Assembly: GCA_900466745.1 (NCBI GenBank)
Contig: UBNE01000056.1
Span: 1 to 42,072 of the forward strand
Origin: Hyphomicrobiales bacterium
GTDB lineage: Bacteria > Pseudomonadota > Alphaproteobacteria > Rhizobiales > Beijerinckiaceae
Direction: 5' to 3'
Length of the DNA: 42,072 nucleotides
The position numbers and the translations under genes are program-made. The notes under the pieces are model-generated. The model worked only from the letters and a program-made list of their open reading frames with translations. It was not told where the DNA came from and did no database searches. Positions 1 to 7,432 of the stretch are shown here, piece after piece (within the stretch, counting starts at the first letter, position 1; the number at the start of each line of letters is the position of its first letter).

Positions 1-1226
1 GCGGCCTCCTTCGAGGCCTGGGCCGAGGCCTTGACGGACGCCGCCAGCTCCTCGGTGGTCGCCGCCGTCTCCTCCAGCGAGGAGGCCTGCTCCTCTGTCC
101 GCTTCGACAGGTCGTCCGCCCCGGTGTTGATCTCCCGCGCCGCCACCCCGACATCCGACGACGTCGCCTGGATCGTCGCCATCGTCGAAGAGAGACGGTC
201 AACCGTCTCGTTGAAGTCGTGGCGCAGCTTCTCATAGGCCTCGGGCATCTGCGCCAGGATGCGATGGGTCAGGTCGCCTTGGCTCAGAGCGGCGAGCCCG
301 GCGGCAAGCTCCCGCACGATCCGCTCCAGCTCCTCCGCCTGCTCCTGCTGGCGCCGCGCCGCGGCCTGGCGCTGCTCCTCGGTCTGGCGCCGGGTCTCGT
401 CGATCAGGCCGGCCCTGGCGCTGGCATCCGCCTCCAGCCGGGCCTTGTCGCGGGAGGCCTGGCGCAGCACGTCGATGGCCTCGGCCATCGCGCCGAACTC
501 GCTGCCGCTGCCGAAGGCGGGAACCGGGCTTTCGAGGTCCCCTTCCGTGATGCGCCGCAGCGCGGCGCCGAGGCCGCCGAGCGGCCGCATCATCCGGCGC
601 ACCAGCACGAAGAGCAGCAGCGCCGCGACGATCCCGATCACGACGCCGGCCATGATGTTGCGGTCGATCATCTGGCCGATGACGTTCAGGAACTCGTCCT
701 GGCGGATGCCGACATAGAGGATGCCGACGACCTTGCCGTCCGATTTCTGGACGATCGGCTCGTAGATCGTGAAATAGGGCACGCCGAGGATGTCGGCCTC
801 GCCCGAATAAGTCTGCTTCCGCTTGAAGACGGCGTCATGGGCCGGGCCCTGCGCCAGCTTCGTCCCGACGGCGCGCGAGCCGTCGGGCTTCTGGACGTTG
901 GTGGCGACCCGGGTGTCGCCCATGAACACCGTCGCGGTGCCGCCGGAGAGGCGCTTGACCTTGTCGACGACGGCGAAGTCGCCGTTGACGGCCTGCTGGC
1001 CGAAGAACAGCCTGTCGCCGTCGAGGCGCGGCTCGCCCTGCGCGTAGAGCAGGTCGTGCAGCAGGTTCATGTTCACCGTCAGATTGGCCTGCGCGCGCTC
1101 GCGCATCGCGCTGTCGGCGGCGCGCAGCGACACCAGCACCGAGGCGGCCACGGCGAAGCCGACGATCAGCACGGCGGCGAGCGCCAGACGCGTCGCGATC
1201 GGAAGACGCGAGAGAAAGCCCTTCAT
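1..1226 (-). CDS. Methyl-accepting chemotaxis protein, C-terminus cut by window edge
   Basis: Transmembrane chemoreceptor that passes a periplasmic signal to CheA/CheW. About 408 residues are present; the distal signalling tip lies beyond base 1. Reading the minus strand gives a first membrane helix (residues ~10-31), a periplasmic region of ~155 residues with the Cache-like stretches GGTATVFMGDTRVATN and GVPYFTIYEPI, a second helix (~190-212), then two HAMP-like segments (the second contains GDLTHRI). It ends in the methylation/signalling helix with LSKRTEEQASSLEETAATTE, which is diagnostic of MCPs. The ATG at 1226 follows a GAGG/GGGGGA ribosome site. The sensory part is probably a single Cache domain of the Cache3/Cache2 type; its ligand cannot be told. 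The family assignment is firm and the domain subtype tentative. Confidence 0.93.
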   Translation of the reverse strand, partial: MKGFLSRLPIATRLALAAVLIVGFAVAASVLVSLRAADSAMRERAQANLTVNMNLLHDLLYAQGEPRLDGDRLFFGQQAVNGDFAVVDKVKRLSGGTATVFMGDTRVATNVQKPDGSRAVGTKLAQGPAHDAVFKRKQTYSGEADILGVPYFTIYEPIVQKSDGKVVGILYVGIRQDEFLNVIGQMIDRNIMAGVVIGIVAALLLFVLVRRMMRPLGGLGAALRRITEGDLESPVPAFGSGSEFGAMAEAIDVLRQASRDKARLEADASARAGLIDETRRQTEEQRQAAARRQQEQAEELERIVRELAAGLAALSQGDLTHRILAQMPEAYEKLRHDFNETVDRLSSTMATIQATSSDVGVAAREINTGADDLSKRTEEQASSLEETAATTEELAASVKASAQASKEA

Positions 1227-1514
1227 GATTCCCCCATTCCTCAAGGTTTCCCGCGAGGCAAAGCCGTTCGTCGTTTCGTCGGAAGCAAAGAGCCCGAGGC
1301 GGTTTCGATGTTGTTCTTCTGTCGATGAGGCCTCGAGCGCGGCATGGATGGTCGCGATCGTCCGCGATCTTCGATAAGAATGTCTAAATTCCGGAAAGGA
1401 ACAGAGATCACGCCATGATGCCCTTGCGTCATCACGGCGCGCGGGGCGGATGGCCGGCGGGTGCGGCGGCCGAACCGGCCTTGCTTTCCGCGCCGCTTGC
1501 GGCACCCTAGCGCC

Positions 1515-2288
1515 ATGCATCGCCGTCTGGTCTTCGAGGATCCGGTCTCGCGCGCCGCCGTCTGGAGCCGCCGGCTGGCCTGGTTCGCGCTCGTGGTGCT
1601 GCTGCTCTCGCTGCTCCTGGTCAGGCTGCGCGAGCCCAGCATCGAGGGGCTGGCGCCCGTCGCCGGCGCCTATGTCTTCGTGCTGCTCGCGCTCGGTCTC
1701 GCGCTGGTCGCCTTCGTCCGCATCTGGCGGGAGGGGCATCGCGGCGTCGGCATGGCGGCGGGGGCGCTGCTGCTCTGCCTGGTCCTGCTGGCTCCGGCCG
1801 GCTATGTCGGCTTCCTGCTGGCGACGCGGCCGGCGCTCGCCGACATCTCGACCGATATCGACGATCCGCCGGCCTTCAGCCGCTCGATGGCGGCGCTGAC
1901 GGCGCGGGCCGGGCGGATTCCGCCCGATGTCGCGCCGGCGCGGCGGCGCCTGCAGCGGCAGGCCTATCCCAAGATCGCGCCGATCGTCCTCGAGGAGCCG
2001 GCCGAGGCCGCCTTCGCGCTGGCGCGCAAGGCCGTGACGGCCCTCGGCTGGCAGGTGGTGGATGTGGCGCGCCCCGGCGGACGCAGCGGGGCGGGGCGGA
2101 TCGACGCGGTGGCGCGGGGGCGCCTCCTGCGCTTCTCGGAGGACATCACCATCCGGGTGAAGCCGCGCGTCGACGGCAGCCGCATCGACATCCGTTCAGC
2201 CTCGCGCCTCGGCAGCCACGATCTCGGCGCCAATGCCCGGCGGATCGCCGCCTTCGCCGAGGAGATCGACCTGCTGCAGGAGCGCTAG
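1515..2288 (+). CDS. DUF1499 family membrane protein
   Basis: A 257-residue protein of unknown function. Three hydrophobic helices are visible (about residues 21-36, 51-69 and 79-103). A soluble C-terminal half follows that begins with the family hallmark DISTDIDDPPAF (110-121) and continues with EEPAEAAFALARKAVTALGW and ITIRVKP, as in DUF1499 proteins. The frame is open further upstream, but those codons give an arginine/proline-rich shadow, so the ATG at 1515 is preferred, although no clear ribosome site precedes it. It is divergent from the chemoreceptor and stands alone. The stop codon TAG lies inside the terminal CTAG of the downstream palindromic repeat, so the element's end supplies the end of the gene. 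Confidence 0.85.
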   Translation: MHRRLVFEDPVSRAAVWSRRLAWFALVVLLLSLLLVRLREPSIEGLAPVAGAYVFVLLALGLALVAFVRIWREGHRGVGMAAGALLLCLVLLAPAGYVGFLLATRPALADISTDIDDPPAFSRSMAALTARAGRIPPDVAPARRRLQRQAYPKIAPIVLEEPAEAAFALARKAVTALGWQVVDVARPGGRSGAGRIDAVARGRLLRFSEDITIRVKPRVDGSRIDIRSASRLGSHDLGANARRIAAFAEEIDLLQER

Positions 2289-2391
2289 GGCATCGGACCG
2301 AAAAGTGGAATCCACTTTTCGGAAAAATCCGATGCGCCAGCAATGAGATAGATCACCGTTACCGCGTCCGGAAGGACGCGCGATGATCTAG
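2286..2391. repeat. Palindromic interspersed repeat, copy 1 (RIME-like)
   Basis: A 106-base element matching that at 4521-4626 with only scattered changes. It has two palindromes. The first (2291-2334) contains CCGAAAAGTGG / CCACTTTTCGG. The second (about 2346-2391) has GATC arms around the hairpin GCGTCC-GGAA-GGACGC. The ends form an imperfect inverted repeat (CTAGGGCATC and GATGATCTAG). Size and twin-palindrome design resemble the Rhizobium intergenic mosaic elements (RIME) of this order. That name is an inference. Confidence 0.85.
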
Positions 2392-2497
2392 GATACCGGC
2401 CTGAAGCCCGTAGCCAGCCCGATACTTCAACCCCTCGCTTTGCATCGCTCCGAAACGCGCGCCGCTCTTCGGGCCGGCGCTCCGGCCGGGCGGCCCG

Positions 2498-3412
2498 TCA
2501 GGCGCGGCGGTAGCGGCTCGACAGGGCCGGAATCGCGTCGCTGGCGGCGACCAGGCCGCGATCCACCAGATCCTCGAGCTGGGCGAGGACCGAGAGCGCG
2601 GCGGCGCCGTGCAGCGCCGGAGCGAGGCCCTGATAGATCGCGGGGACCATGGCCGCGATCGTCTCGTCGCCGGCGCCGAGGCGGTTGAGCACCGCGGCCT
2701 CGCGCTGCCGGCGGTGCTGGACGAGCCCGCGCAGGAAGCGTTGCGGATCGGCGACCGGGCCGCCATGGCCGGGCCGGTAGAGCCTGTGCTCGAGGCCGCG
2801 CAGCTTCTCGATCGAGGCCATATAGGCCGCCATCGAGCCGTCCGGCGGGGCGACGATCGAGGTCGACCAGGCCATGACGTGATCGCCGGAGAACAGGGTT
2901 TCCTCCTCCGCCAGCGCGTAGGCGAGGTGGTTGGCGGTGTGGCCGGGCGTCTCGACCGCGGTCAGGCTCCAGCCCGGCCCAGACACGGCGTCGCCCTCCC
3001 GCATCTGCCAGTCCGGCGCGAAGTCGCTGTCGGCGGCGGCGTCCAGCACCCGGCCTTCGCCGGGGCCGAGCTCGCGCGAGGGGCGGTGCGGCCCGCAGCC
3101 GACGACGGAGGCGCCGGTCGCGGCCCGCAGGGCCGGCACGGCGGGCGAGTGGTCGCGATGGGTGTGGGTGACGACGATATGGCTCACCGTCTCGCCGGCG
3201 ACCGCGGCGAGCAGGCGCGCGACATGGCCGGGATCGTCCGGGCCCGGGTCGATGATCGCGACCGTGCCGCGGCCCACGATATAGCTGCAGGTGCCGGTGA
3301 AGGTCATCGGCCCGCCATTGCCGGCGATGATGCGGCGCACCAGCGGGGAGAGCTCGGCGACCTCGCCCGCCGGCGTGGTCTGGCTTCGGTCGAATGCGAT
3401 ATCGTCGTCCAT
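2498..3412 (-). CDS. MBL-fold metallo-hydrolase (LACTB2-like)
   Basis: A 304-residue metallo-beta-lactamase-fold hydrolase, probably cytoplasmic since no signal peptide is visible. The zinc-binding HTHRDH motif is at residues 83-88 (H83, H85, D87, H88). Further ligands fit ETPGHTANH, FSGDHVM and YRPGHGGP. The last ~60 residues (LNRLGAGDETIAAMVPAIYQG onward) match the winged-helix C-terminal region of LACTB2-type members. Some relatives are thioester or RNA hydrolases, so the substrate is unknown. An in-frame GTG at 3427 is possible, but the ATG at 3412 has AGGA seven bases upstream and is chosen. It is divergent from bioY. Confidence 0.88.
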   Translation of the reverse strand: MDDDIAFDRSQTTPAGEVAELSPLVRRIIAGNGGPMTFTGTCSYIVGRGTVAIIDPGPDDPGHVARLLAAVAGETVSHIVVTHTHRDHSPAVPALRAATGASVVGCGPHRPSRELGPGEGRVLDAAADSDFAPDWQMREGDAVSGPGWSLTAVETPGHTANHLAYALAEEETLFSGDHVMAWSTSIVAPPDGSMAAYMASIEKLRGLEHRLYRPGHGGPVADPQRFLRGLVQHRRQREAAVLNRLGAGDETIAAMVPAIYQGLAPALHGAAALSVLAQLEDLVDRGLVAASDAIPALSSRYRRA

Positions 3413-3514
3413 GGTCCGATCCTGCACCGGCGCGGCGGCGGCGTCAGCCCCCGGACTCCCCCGGCCGGCCCGCCAGTTTCCGCACGGCCCGCCCGCTTGT
3501 GGCGCTTTGCCGCA

Positions 3515-3524
3515 TTTTCTATAG
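3515..3524. promoter_or_regulatory. Possible BioR-type operator upstream of bioY
   Basis: TTTTCTATAG lies about 80 bases before the bioY start. It matches 8 of 10 positions of TTATCTATAA, the box bound by the GntR-family biotin regulator BioR of alphaproteobacteria. It sits in the only AT-rich patch of this intergenic region. With two mismatches this is a suggestion only. Confidence 0.3.
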
Positions 3525-3605
3525 ACGGGGAAGCGGTCGCTCGGCGGCTTCTACGGACGAAATGCGGCCGCATGGCGCGGCCCGCCGCAAAACAGGACGA
3601 TATCC

Positions 3606-4229
3606 ATGGCCGACATGCTCCCTTTGCAGGCCTCGACCCTCGCCGGCGAAATCTTCCCGGCGGCGAAGCCCCGCTCCGCCCTCCTGCGCAATCTCGCCCT
3701 GGCCGTCGCCGGCAGCCTGCTGATGGTCGCGGCGGCGAAGATCAAGGTGCCGTTCTGGCCGGTGCCGATGACGCTGCAGACGCTCGCGGTGCTCGCCCTC
3801 GGCGCGGCCTATGGCGCACGGCTCGGCGCCGCGACCATGGCGCTCTACATCGCCTACGGGCTCGCCGGCCTGCCGGTCTTCACCAATACGCCGCCGGTCG
3901 CGGCCGGACCGCTCTATCTCGCCGGGCCGACGGGCGGCTTCCTGCTCGGCTTCGTGGCCGCGGCCGCGATCGCCGGCTGGGCCGCGGCGCGCGGCGCCTC
4001 CCTTCTGCGGATCGCCGGCGGCCTGCTGCTGGCGGATCTCGCGCTGATGACGCTGGGCTGCCTCTGGCTCGCCTTCGGCGCGCAGATGGCGGGCGGGGCC
4101 ACCGGCGTCGGCTTCGCCAAGGCCTTCGCCTATGGCGTGCAGCCCTTCCTGCTCGGCGAGGCGCTCAAGACGGCGCTCGCGGCCTGCCTTGCCGGGGCGG
4201 GCTGGTCGCTGATCGGCCGGCGCGGCTGA
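3606..4229 (+). CDS. bioY: Biotin transporter BioY
   Basis: Integral membrane substrate-capture (S) component for biotin uptake. It works alone or with an energy-coupling AT module (BioM/BioN); neither is seen nearby. The 207-residue protein is almost entirely hydrophobic helices. It carries the family hallmark AKIKVPFWPVPMTLQTLAVL (residues ~44-63), then GAAYGARLG, YLAYG-type and GLPVFT motifs, and GPTGGFLLGF. The start ATG at 3606 leaves the usual ~30-residue polar N-terminus of alphaproteobacterial BioY. A strong intrinsic terminator follows directly, so it is a single-gene transcript, possibly under BioR (see 3515). Confidence 0.95.
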   Translation: MADMLPLQASTLAGEIFPAAKPRSALLRNLALAVAGSLLMVAAAKIKVPFWPVPMTLQTLAVLALGAAYGARLGAATMALYIAYGLAGLPVFTNTPPVAAGPLYLAGPTGGFLLGFVAAAAIAGWAAARGASLLRIAGGLLLADLALMTLGCLWLAFGAQMAGGATGVGFAKAFAYGVQPFLLGEALKTALAACLAGAGWSLIGRRG

Positions 4230-4256
4230 GCGCGCTTCCTCTCCGAAGAAACGGAC

Positions 4257-4285
4257 AAGGCCGGGGCGGCTGCCCCGGCCTTTTT
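4257..4285 (+). terminator. Intrinsic terminator after bioY
   Basis: An 11-bp perfect stem (AAGGCCGGGGC / GCCCCGGCCTT) with a 4-base loop is followed by a T run at 4281-4285. It lies 27 bases after the bioY stop codon. Confidence 0.9.
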
Positions 4286-4346
4286 ATCGAGCCGGTCGCG
4301 ATGTCGCCCGACTCACGATCGCGCGGCGCGATGGCCCGGGGCGCCT

Positions 4347-4484
4347 TCATTTGGCCGGTTCGCTGCCGCCGCAGCTCTTCGTGTCCGACAGGCCGAAGAG
4401 CGGGCCGAAATTGCCGCATTTGTCGCAGCCCGACAGGCCGAGGCCGAGCCCGAGGAGGACGGCGAGAAGGGTGATGCGCTTCAT
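4347..4484 (-). CDS. Small cysteine-rich lipoprotein (45 aa)
   Basis: A short gene read on the minus strand from the ATG at 4484: MKRITLLAVLLGLGLGLSGC, then DKCGNFGPLFGLSD and a tail ending CGGSEPAK. The first 20 residues are a textbook lipoprotein signal with lipobox LSGC (Cys20 would be lipidated). The mature part would have only 26 residues, including Cys23 and Cys38, which could form a disulfide. A GGAG-like site lies ~13 bases upstream. It is followed by the bioY terminator region and preceded by repeat copy 2. No function is known to me; the signal peptide makes a real gene likely. Confidence 0.65.
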   Translation of the reverse strand: MKRITLLAVLLGLGLGLSGCDKCGNFGPLFGLSDTKSCGGSEPAK

Positions 4485-4520
4485 GGGGGTCGACCGCTCC
4501 GATTCATGCAGGGCGCGATC

Positions 4521-4626
4521 CTAGAGCATCGGACCGAAAAGTGGAATCCACTTTTCGGAAAATCCGATGCACTAACAATAAGATAGATCATCGTTACCGC
4601 GTCCGAAAGGACGCGCGATGATCTAG
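4521..4626. repeat. Palindromic interspersed repeat, copy 2 (RIME-like)
   Basis: Second copy of the element at 2286-2391, in the same orientation. It keeps the CCGAAAAGTGG / CCACTTTTCGG palindrome, the GCGTCC-GAAA-GGACGC hairpin and CTAG at both ends (CTAGAGCATC and GATGATCTAG). It lies between two small minus-strand genes. Confidence 0.87.
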
Positions 4627-4691
4627 TGCATCGCCCCGGAAAATGGAGCAGGGTTTCGCGAGCAGGGCCTCGAAGCGGGGCGAGGCGCCGG

Positions 4692-4787
4692 TCAGAGGCC
4701 GCTTGCGAGCCAGCCGAGGATGCCGGCGGCCGATACCGCGAACAGGGCGATCGCGGCCTTCGCATCGCCGGGCCAATGGCGCATCAT
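4692..4787 (-). CDS. Small single-span membrane protein (31 aa)
   Basis: Minus-strand reading from the ATG at 4787 gives MMRHWPGDAKAAIALFAVSA, then an AGILGWLASGL tail ending at a stop at 4692. It is a short charged head followed by one ~20-residue hydrophobic helix. The support for translation is a strong ribosome-binding site, AAGGAGA, seven bases before the ATG. No family is recognised. It could be a small regulatory membrane protein or toxin-like peptide; nothing in the sequence decides this. Confidence 0.55.
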   Translation of the reverse strand: MMRHWPGDAKAAIALFAVSAAGILGWLASGL

Positions 4788-4960
4788 GCTGTGTCTCCTT
4801 GTCTGGAAGACGTCGCAATAGCCATGCCATTTAACGGAGCGGTGACGGCTGCGCGGAGAGGCTGCGGGGCGCCGCCATCCCGGAAACGCTCCGGCGATGG
4901 CCGATGCCGCGGCGCCAGCGAGCCGCGTCACGGTCCGGTCGCGAAGGAGAGTTCGACATC

Positions 4961-5341
4961 ATGACATTGACCATCGGCATGGTCGCCCATGACCGCAAGA
5001 AGCCGGATCTGGCCGCCTGGGCGCAGGCGCATCTTTCCCTCATCGCCCGACACAAGGTGGTGGCGACGGCGACGACGGGCTCGGTGCTGCAGCGCGCCCT
5101 GCCGGATCTGCCGATCAAGCTGGTGAAGAGCGGCCCGCTCGGCGGCGACCAGCAGATCGGCGCGATGATCGCGCAGGGCGAGCTCGACGTGCTGCTGTTC
5201 TTCCCCGATCCGCTCGAGGCGCAGCCCCACGACGTCGATGTGAAGGCGCTGCTGCGGCTGGTGCTGGTCTACGATATCCCGGCCGCGTTCAGCCCGCGGA
5301 CGGCGACCGAGCTGGCACGCTCCGGGCTGTTCGGGCGCTGA
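4961..5341 (+). CDS. mgsA: Methylglyoxal synthase
   Basis: Cytoplasmic enzyme that converts dihydroxyacetone phosphate to methylglyoxal and phosphate, the glycolytic bypass used under phosphate limitation. The 126-residue protein is shorter than E. coli MgsA (152) but has the whole core: GMVAHDRKK at the N-terminus, TTGSVL in the phosphate-binding loop, and GPLGGDQQIGAMI with the catalytic aspartate D63 (E. coli D71). FFPDPLEAQPHDVDVKALLR follows with H90 and D93 (E. coli H98, D101). AAGGAG eleven bases before ATG 4961 supports this start over the longer open frame. A bidirectional-looking hairpin follows at 5442. Confidence 0.95.
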   Translation: MTLTIGMVAHDRKKPDLAAWAQAHLSLIARHKVVATATTGSVLQRALPDLPIKLVKSGPLGGDQQIGAMIAQGELDVLLFFPDPLEAQPHDVDVKALLRLVLVYDIPAAFSPRTATELARSGLFGR

Positions 5342-5441
5342 GGCGATCGCCTGCCCGCCGCCTCTCCTGGCGGAAGGCCGCCGCGCCCGCGCGACGGCCG
5401 AAACGACGGGCCAGAACGGCCGGCATGCCTGCCAGGCAAAG

Positions 5442-5466
5442 AAAAAGGCCCCGTGGGGCCGCTTTT
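5442..5466. terminator. Terminator hairpin downstream of mgsA, next to the island
   Basis: A run of A, then GGCCCC-GT-GGGGCC, then CTTTT. The A tract on one side and T tract on the other would let it act in both directions. It lies 20 bases before the left attachment repeat and probably served the mgsA/tRNA-Pro junction before the island inserted. Confidence 0.7.
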
Positions 5467-5485
5467 CCAACGAACTGAAATATCT

Positions 5486-5519
5486 CGGGAAATTTTGGTC
5501 GGAGTGGCAGGATTTGAAC
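5486..5519. repeat. attL: orphan 3' end of tRNA-Pro
   Basis: Identical over 34 bases to 13057-13090. It covers CCA, the acceptor 3' strand and most of the T arm of tRNA-Pro on the minus strand, but no tRNA body follows it. Identity stops exactly at 5485/13056 and 5520/13091. Confidence 0.93.
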
Positions 5520-5537
5520 TTCCCGCCGCCTTCTGAG

Positions 5538-5549
5538 CATGATTGATTT
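5538..5549. repeat. Left member of the island's terminal inverted repeat
   Basis: CATGATTGATTT here is the exact reverse complement of AAATCAATCATG at 13041-13052, just inside the right attachment repeat. A CTGA/TCAG extension continues the match with a one-base gap. Inverted arms flanking the core sites suggest integrase or host-factor binding. Confidence 0.6.
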
Positions 5550-5581
5550 TGCTCGATTTTTCGACCTCAAGCCTTTACTTC

Positions 5582-5601
5582 TTGTACCTCGTTTTTGTAC
5601 C
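5582..5601. promoter_or_regulatory. Candidate integrase arm-type sites, left end
   Basis: TTGTACC (5582-5588) and TTTGTACC (5594-5601) are tandem with a 12-13 base period. The same octamer and a relative occur in tandem at the right end (12989-12995 and 13001-13008). Paired short repeats inside both ends of an element are what tyrosine integrases use as arm sites. The assignment is inferred. Confidence 0.45.
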
Positions 5602-5688
5602 GAGGCGCAAGACCGTGATTTTGATGGATGAGGCGGCGCATTATCGTCCCCCGAATCGTAAGCACCCCGTAAGCCGGTGCAAAGCCTG

Positions 5689-7317
5689 CTAAGCCGCCTG
5701 AAGCTCTGCCGCGAGACTGCCGAACATTGCCCGCGCAATTTGAAGCGCGGCGGGATCATCCCTCAACATTTGAAGGACAGCAGACTCGTACTGAAAGCGA
5801 TTTTGCAGCCCGACCGCACGGGCTATGGCATCCAGAGCCTGCGTTTCTCGAATCGGACAGCGGGTGAGGATGCGAGTCCAATCACCGGTCTGCGCTGCGG
5901 TAGATAGAGCTGCTGTCTCGCCGTCCACGATAGCTGCGGTATCTATCTGCAAGGCGATCGCTTGCTTCGCTTCAATCTGGCGAAGTGTCGGGATGCTCGT
6001 AAAAATACTCCGACGAATCGATTTCTCGACCGCCCGTGCCGCAAGACGCGGGAAATGGCTCTGAGTTGCAGAAATTGCGGCTTGGATAGCAGCCTGCGCG
6101 TTGGCGTCGCCATCGCCCCCCGTAACCGCAGCTTGGCGTCGAGCAACGGCCAAGATCAAATCAGGATGATAGTAGATGGATTCAACGGAATAGAACGGTA
6201 GCGCAAAAATGCCGCCTGATTGAAGGGCGGCAACTGACGCTGGGTCGCGTCCGTCGTTGTCGATGATGCCCCAAGCCTTGACCCAATGGAGCGTTTCGGA
6301 AGCGCGGATGCCGTTGACAGCGTGCTCCACGTCGCGCGAAGACCCCTTCGACCTAACTGAGACGCCCGGAAAAAGGACACTGTAGAGCGGCCGGTCAAGG
6401 CTTGAGGCTTCGCCTTCCACGAAGACAATCTTCCGACGCGACCCAACTATGTCCTGCTTTATGGCTTCATCGATATCCGCGTTAGCGGGGATCAAATCTA
6501 CGTCCCACTGAGACGCTTGCTGCCCTGAATATGAACATGACCGAACCAGCAACACGCGCGATTCCGGGTTATCAACCGGAAGCATCAAGTCGTGAGTTCC
6601 GACGATGAAAGCACAGTCGTCACGATATTTGAACAACTGCGTCAGCAATGGCGAAATTATGGACCTATGGAGATGTCGTTCTGGCTCATCGATAATGAGC
6701 AGCGTGCCCGGTTTGGCTGTCAGCACATCAGCCGCGATCAACAATGCGTTGCGTTCGCCGTCAGATAGCTCCGCTGCGCCGTAAGGCTGGCTACCATCTT
6801 TCGATGCCATCAGGCGATCGCCACCCTCAACCGAGATTGCAACACTGATGTTGGATAACGCCAGCAATTCATTGATTTTGGCGATAGGCGCCGTCTTCCG
6901 CGCCAGTGCCTGGGCTCCGTCGACATCACCAGACCGCAGAGCTGTCGCAATGGCCCGCGCCTCAACGTTCTCGGCGTCAATAAGGTCATAGAGCGTGATG
7001 CCAGAACGATGTGAGGGATTTTGCTCCATCCAGCGAGACTGAGGGCTCGTATCCCAGTTGCGGGCCTGCTCTTCCAGCTGCTGCTTTCGGGCTGGCGAAA
7101 ACTCGATGGCGCTCGATTGAAACCAAGTTTGCCGGCTAGCCGTAATCCGGCGAGCGTTGTTTATGGCTGCACCAACGAATCTTTGCAGCAGCGATGACTT
7201 GCCGGTTCCGTTGGCCCCCAGAACGAAAAGGGTTTGTCCGACCTCGATGTCGATGCGAAGAGCATCTCCCGCTGTTGGTTGGACCGTAAGGCGGAACGTC
7301 ACCGAAGATTGCCCCAT
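5689..7317 (-). CDS. AAA/ABC ATPase fused to DUF4435 TOPRIM-like nuclease (PARIS/OLD-like)
   Basis: A 542-residue single-chain protein, probably an anti-phage effector. The N-terminal half is an SMC/ABC-type ATPase: Walker A GANGTGKS (34-41), signature ELSDGER (183-189), Walker B LLIIDEPE (206-213) and the H-loop GTHD (H242). From ~295 a TOPRIM-like DUF4435 region follows: IVFVEGE (E301 as the TOPRIM acid), IIDNDGR (D353 and D355 as the DxD pair), then LPFYSVESIYYHPDL. In the two-gene PARIS system, AriA supplies the ATPase and AriB the DUF4435 nuclease; here both are on one chain, and OLD nucleases are a second relative. It is AT-rich relative to the flanks and the first cargo gene at the left end. 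The ATG at 7317 has no obvious ribosome site. Domains are seen; the defence role is inferred. Confidence 0.82.
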   Translation of the reverse strand: MGQSSVTFRLTVQPTAGDALRIDIEVGQTLFVLGANGTGKSSLLQRFVGAAINNARRITASRQTWFQSSAIEFSPARKQQLEEQARNWDTSPQSRWMEQNPSHRSGITLYDLIDAENVEARAIATALRSGDVDGAQALARKTAPIAKINELLALSNISVAISVEGGDRLMASKDGSQPYGAAELSDGERNALLIAADVLTAKPGTLLIIDEPERHLHRSIISPLLTQLFKYRDDCAFIVGTHDLMLPVDNPESRVLLVRSCSYSGQQASQWDVDLIPANADIDEAIKQDIVGSRRKIVFVEGEASSLDRPLYSVLFPGVSVRSKGSSRDVEHAVNGIRASETLHWVKAWGIIDNDGRDPASVAALQSGGIFALPFYSVESIYYHPDLILAVARRQAAVTGGDGDANAQAAIQAAISATQSHFPRLAARAVEKSIRRSIFTSIPTLRQIEAKQAIALQIDTAAIVDGETAALSTAAQTGDWTRILTRCPIRETQALDAIARAVGLQNRFQYESAVLQMLRDDPAALQIARAMFGSLAAELQAA

Positions 7318-7359
7318 TAACTTGGCGGAAGAAGTGTGACAGAGTGCACAATCTTACAC

Positions 7360-7386
7360 GCCATTGATTTCATTTAAGAAAATGGC
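7360..7386. promoter_or_regulatory. Inverted repeat upstream of the ATPase-DUF4435 gene
   Basis: GCCATT (7360-7365) and AATGGC (7381-7386) are perfect 6-bp arms around an AT-rich 15-base centre. They sit in the 115-base gap between the DUF4145 gene and the ATPase gene. This could be an operator, which would let the effector be controlled apart from the upstream gene. Confidence 0.35.
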
Positions 7387-7432
7387 GCTTCAAGTTGGCT
7401 TTGATGTAGCAGCACGGTCTTGCATCAGCAAC

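Noticed and set aside
219..1328. A 369-codon plus-strand open frame
   Set aside because: It is the antisense shadow of the chemoreceptor gene. The minus-strand reading has clear MCP motifs; this one is low-complexity (RR, HQHRG, DAGHD).
2609..4474. A 621-codon plus-strand open frame
   Set aside because: It runs across the MBL gene, the intergenic region and bioY, is arginine/glycine/aspartate-rich and matches nothing. High G+C keeps antisense frames open.
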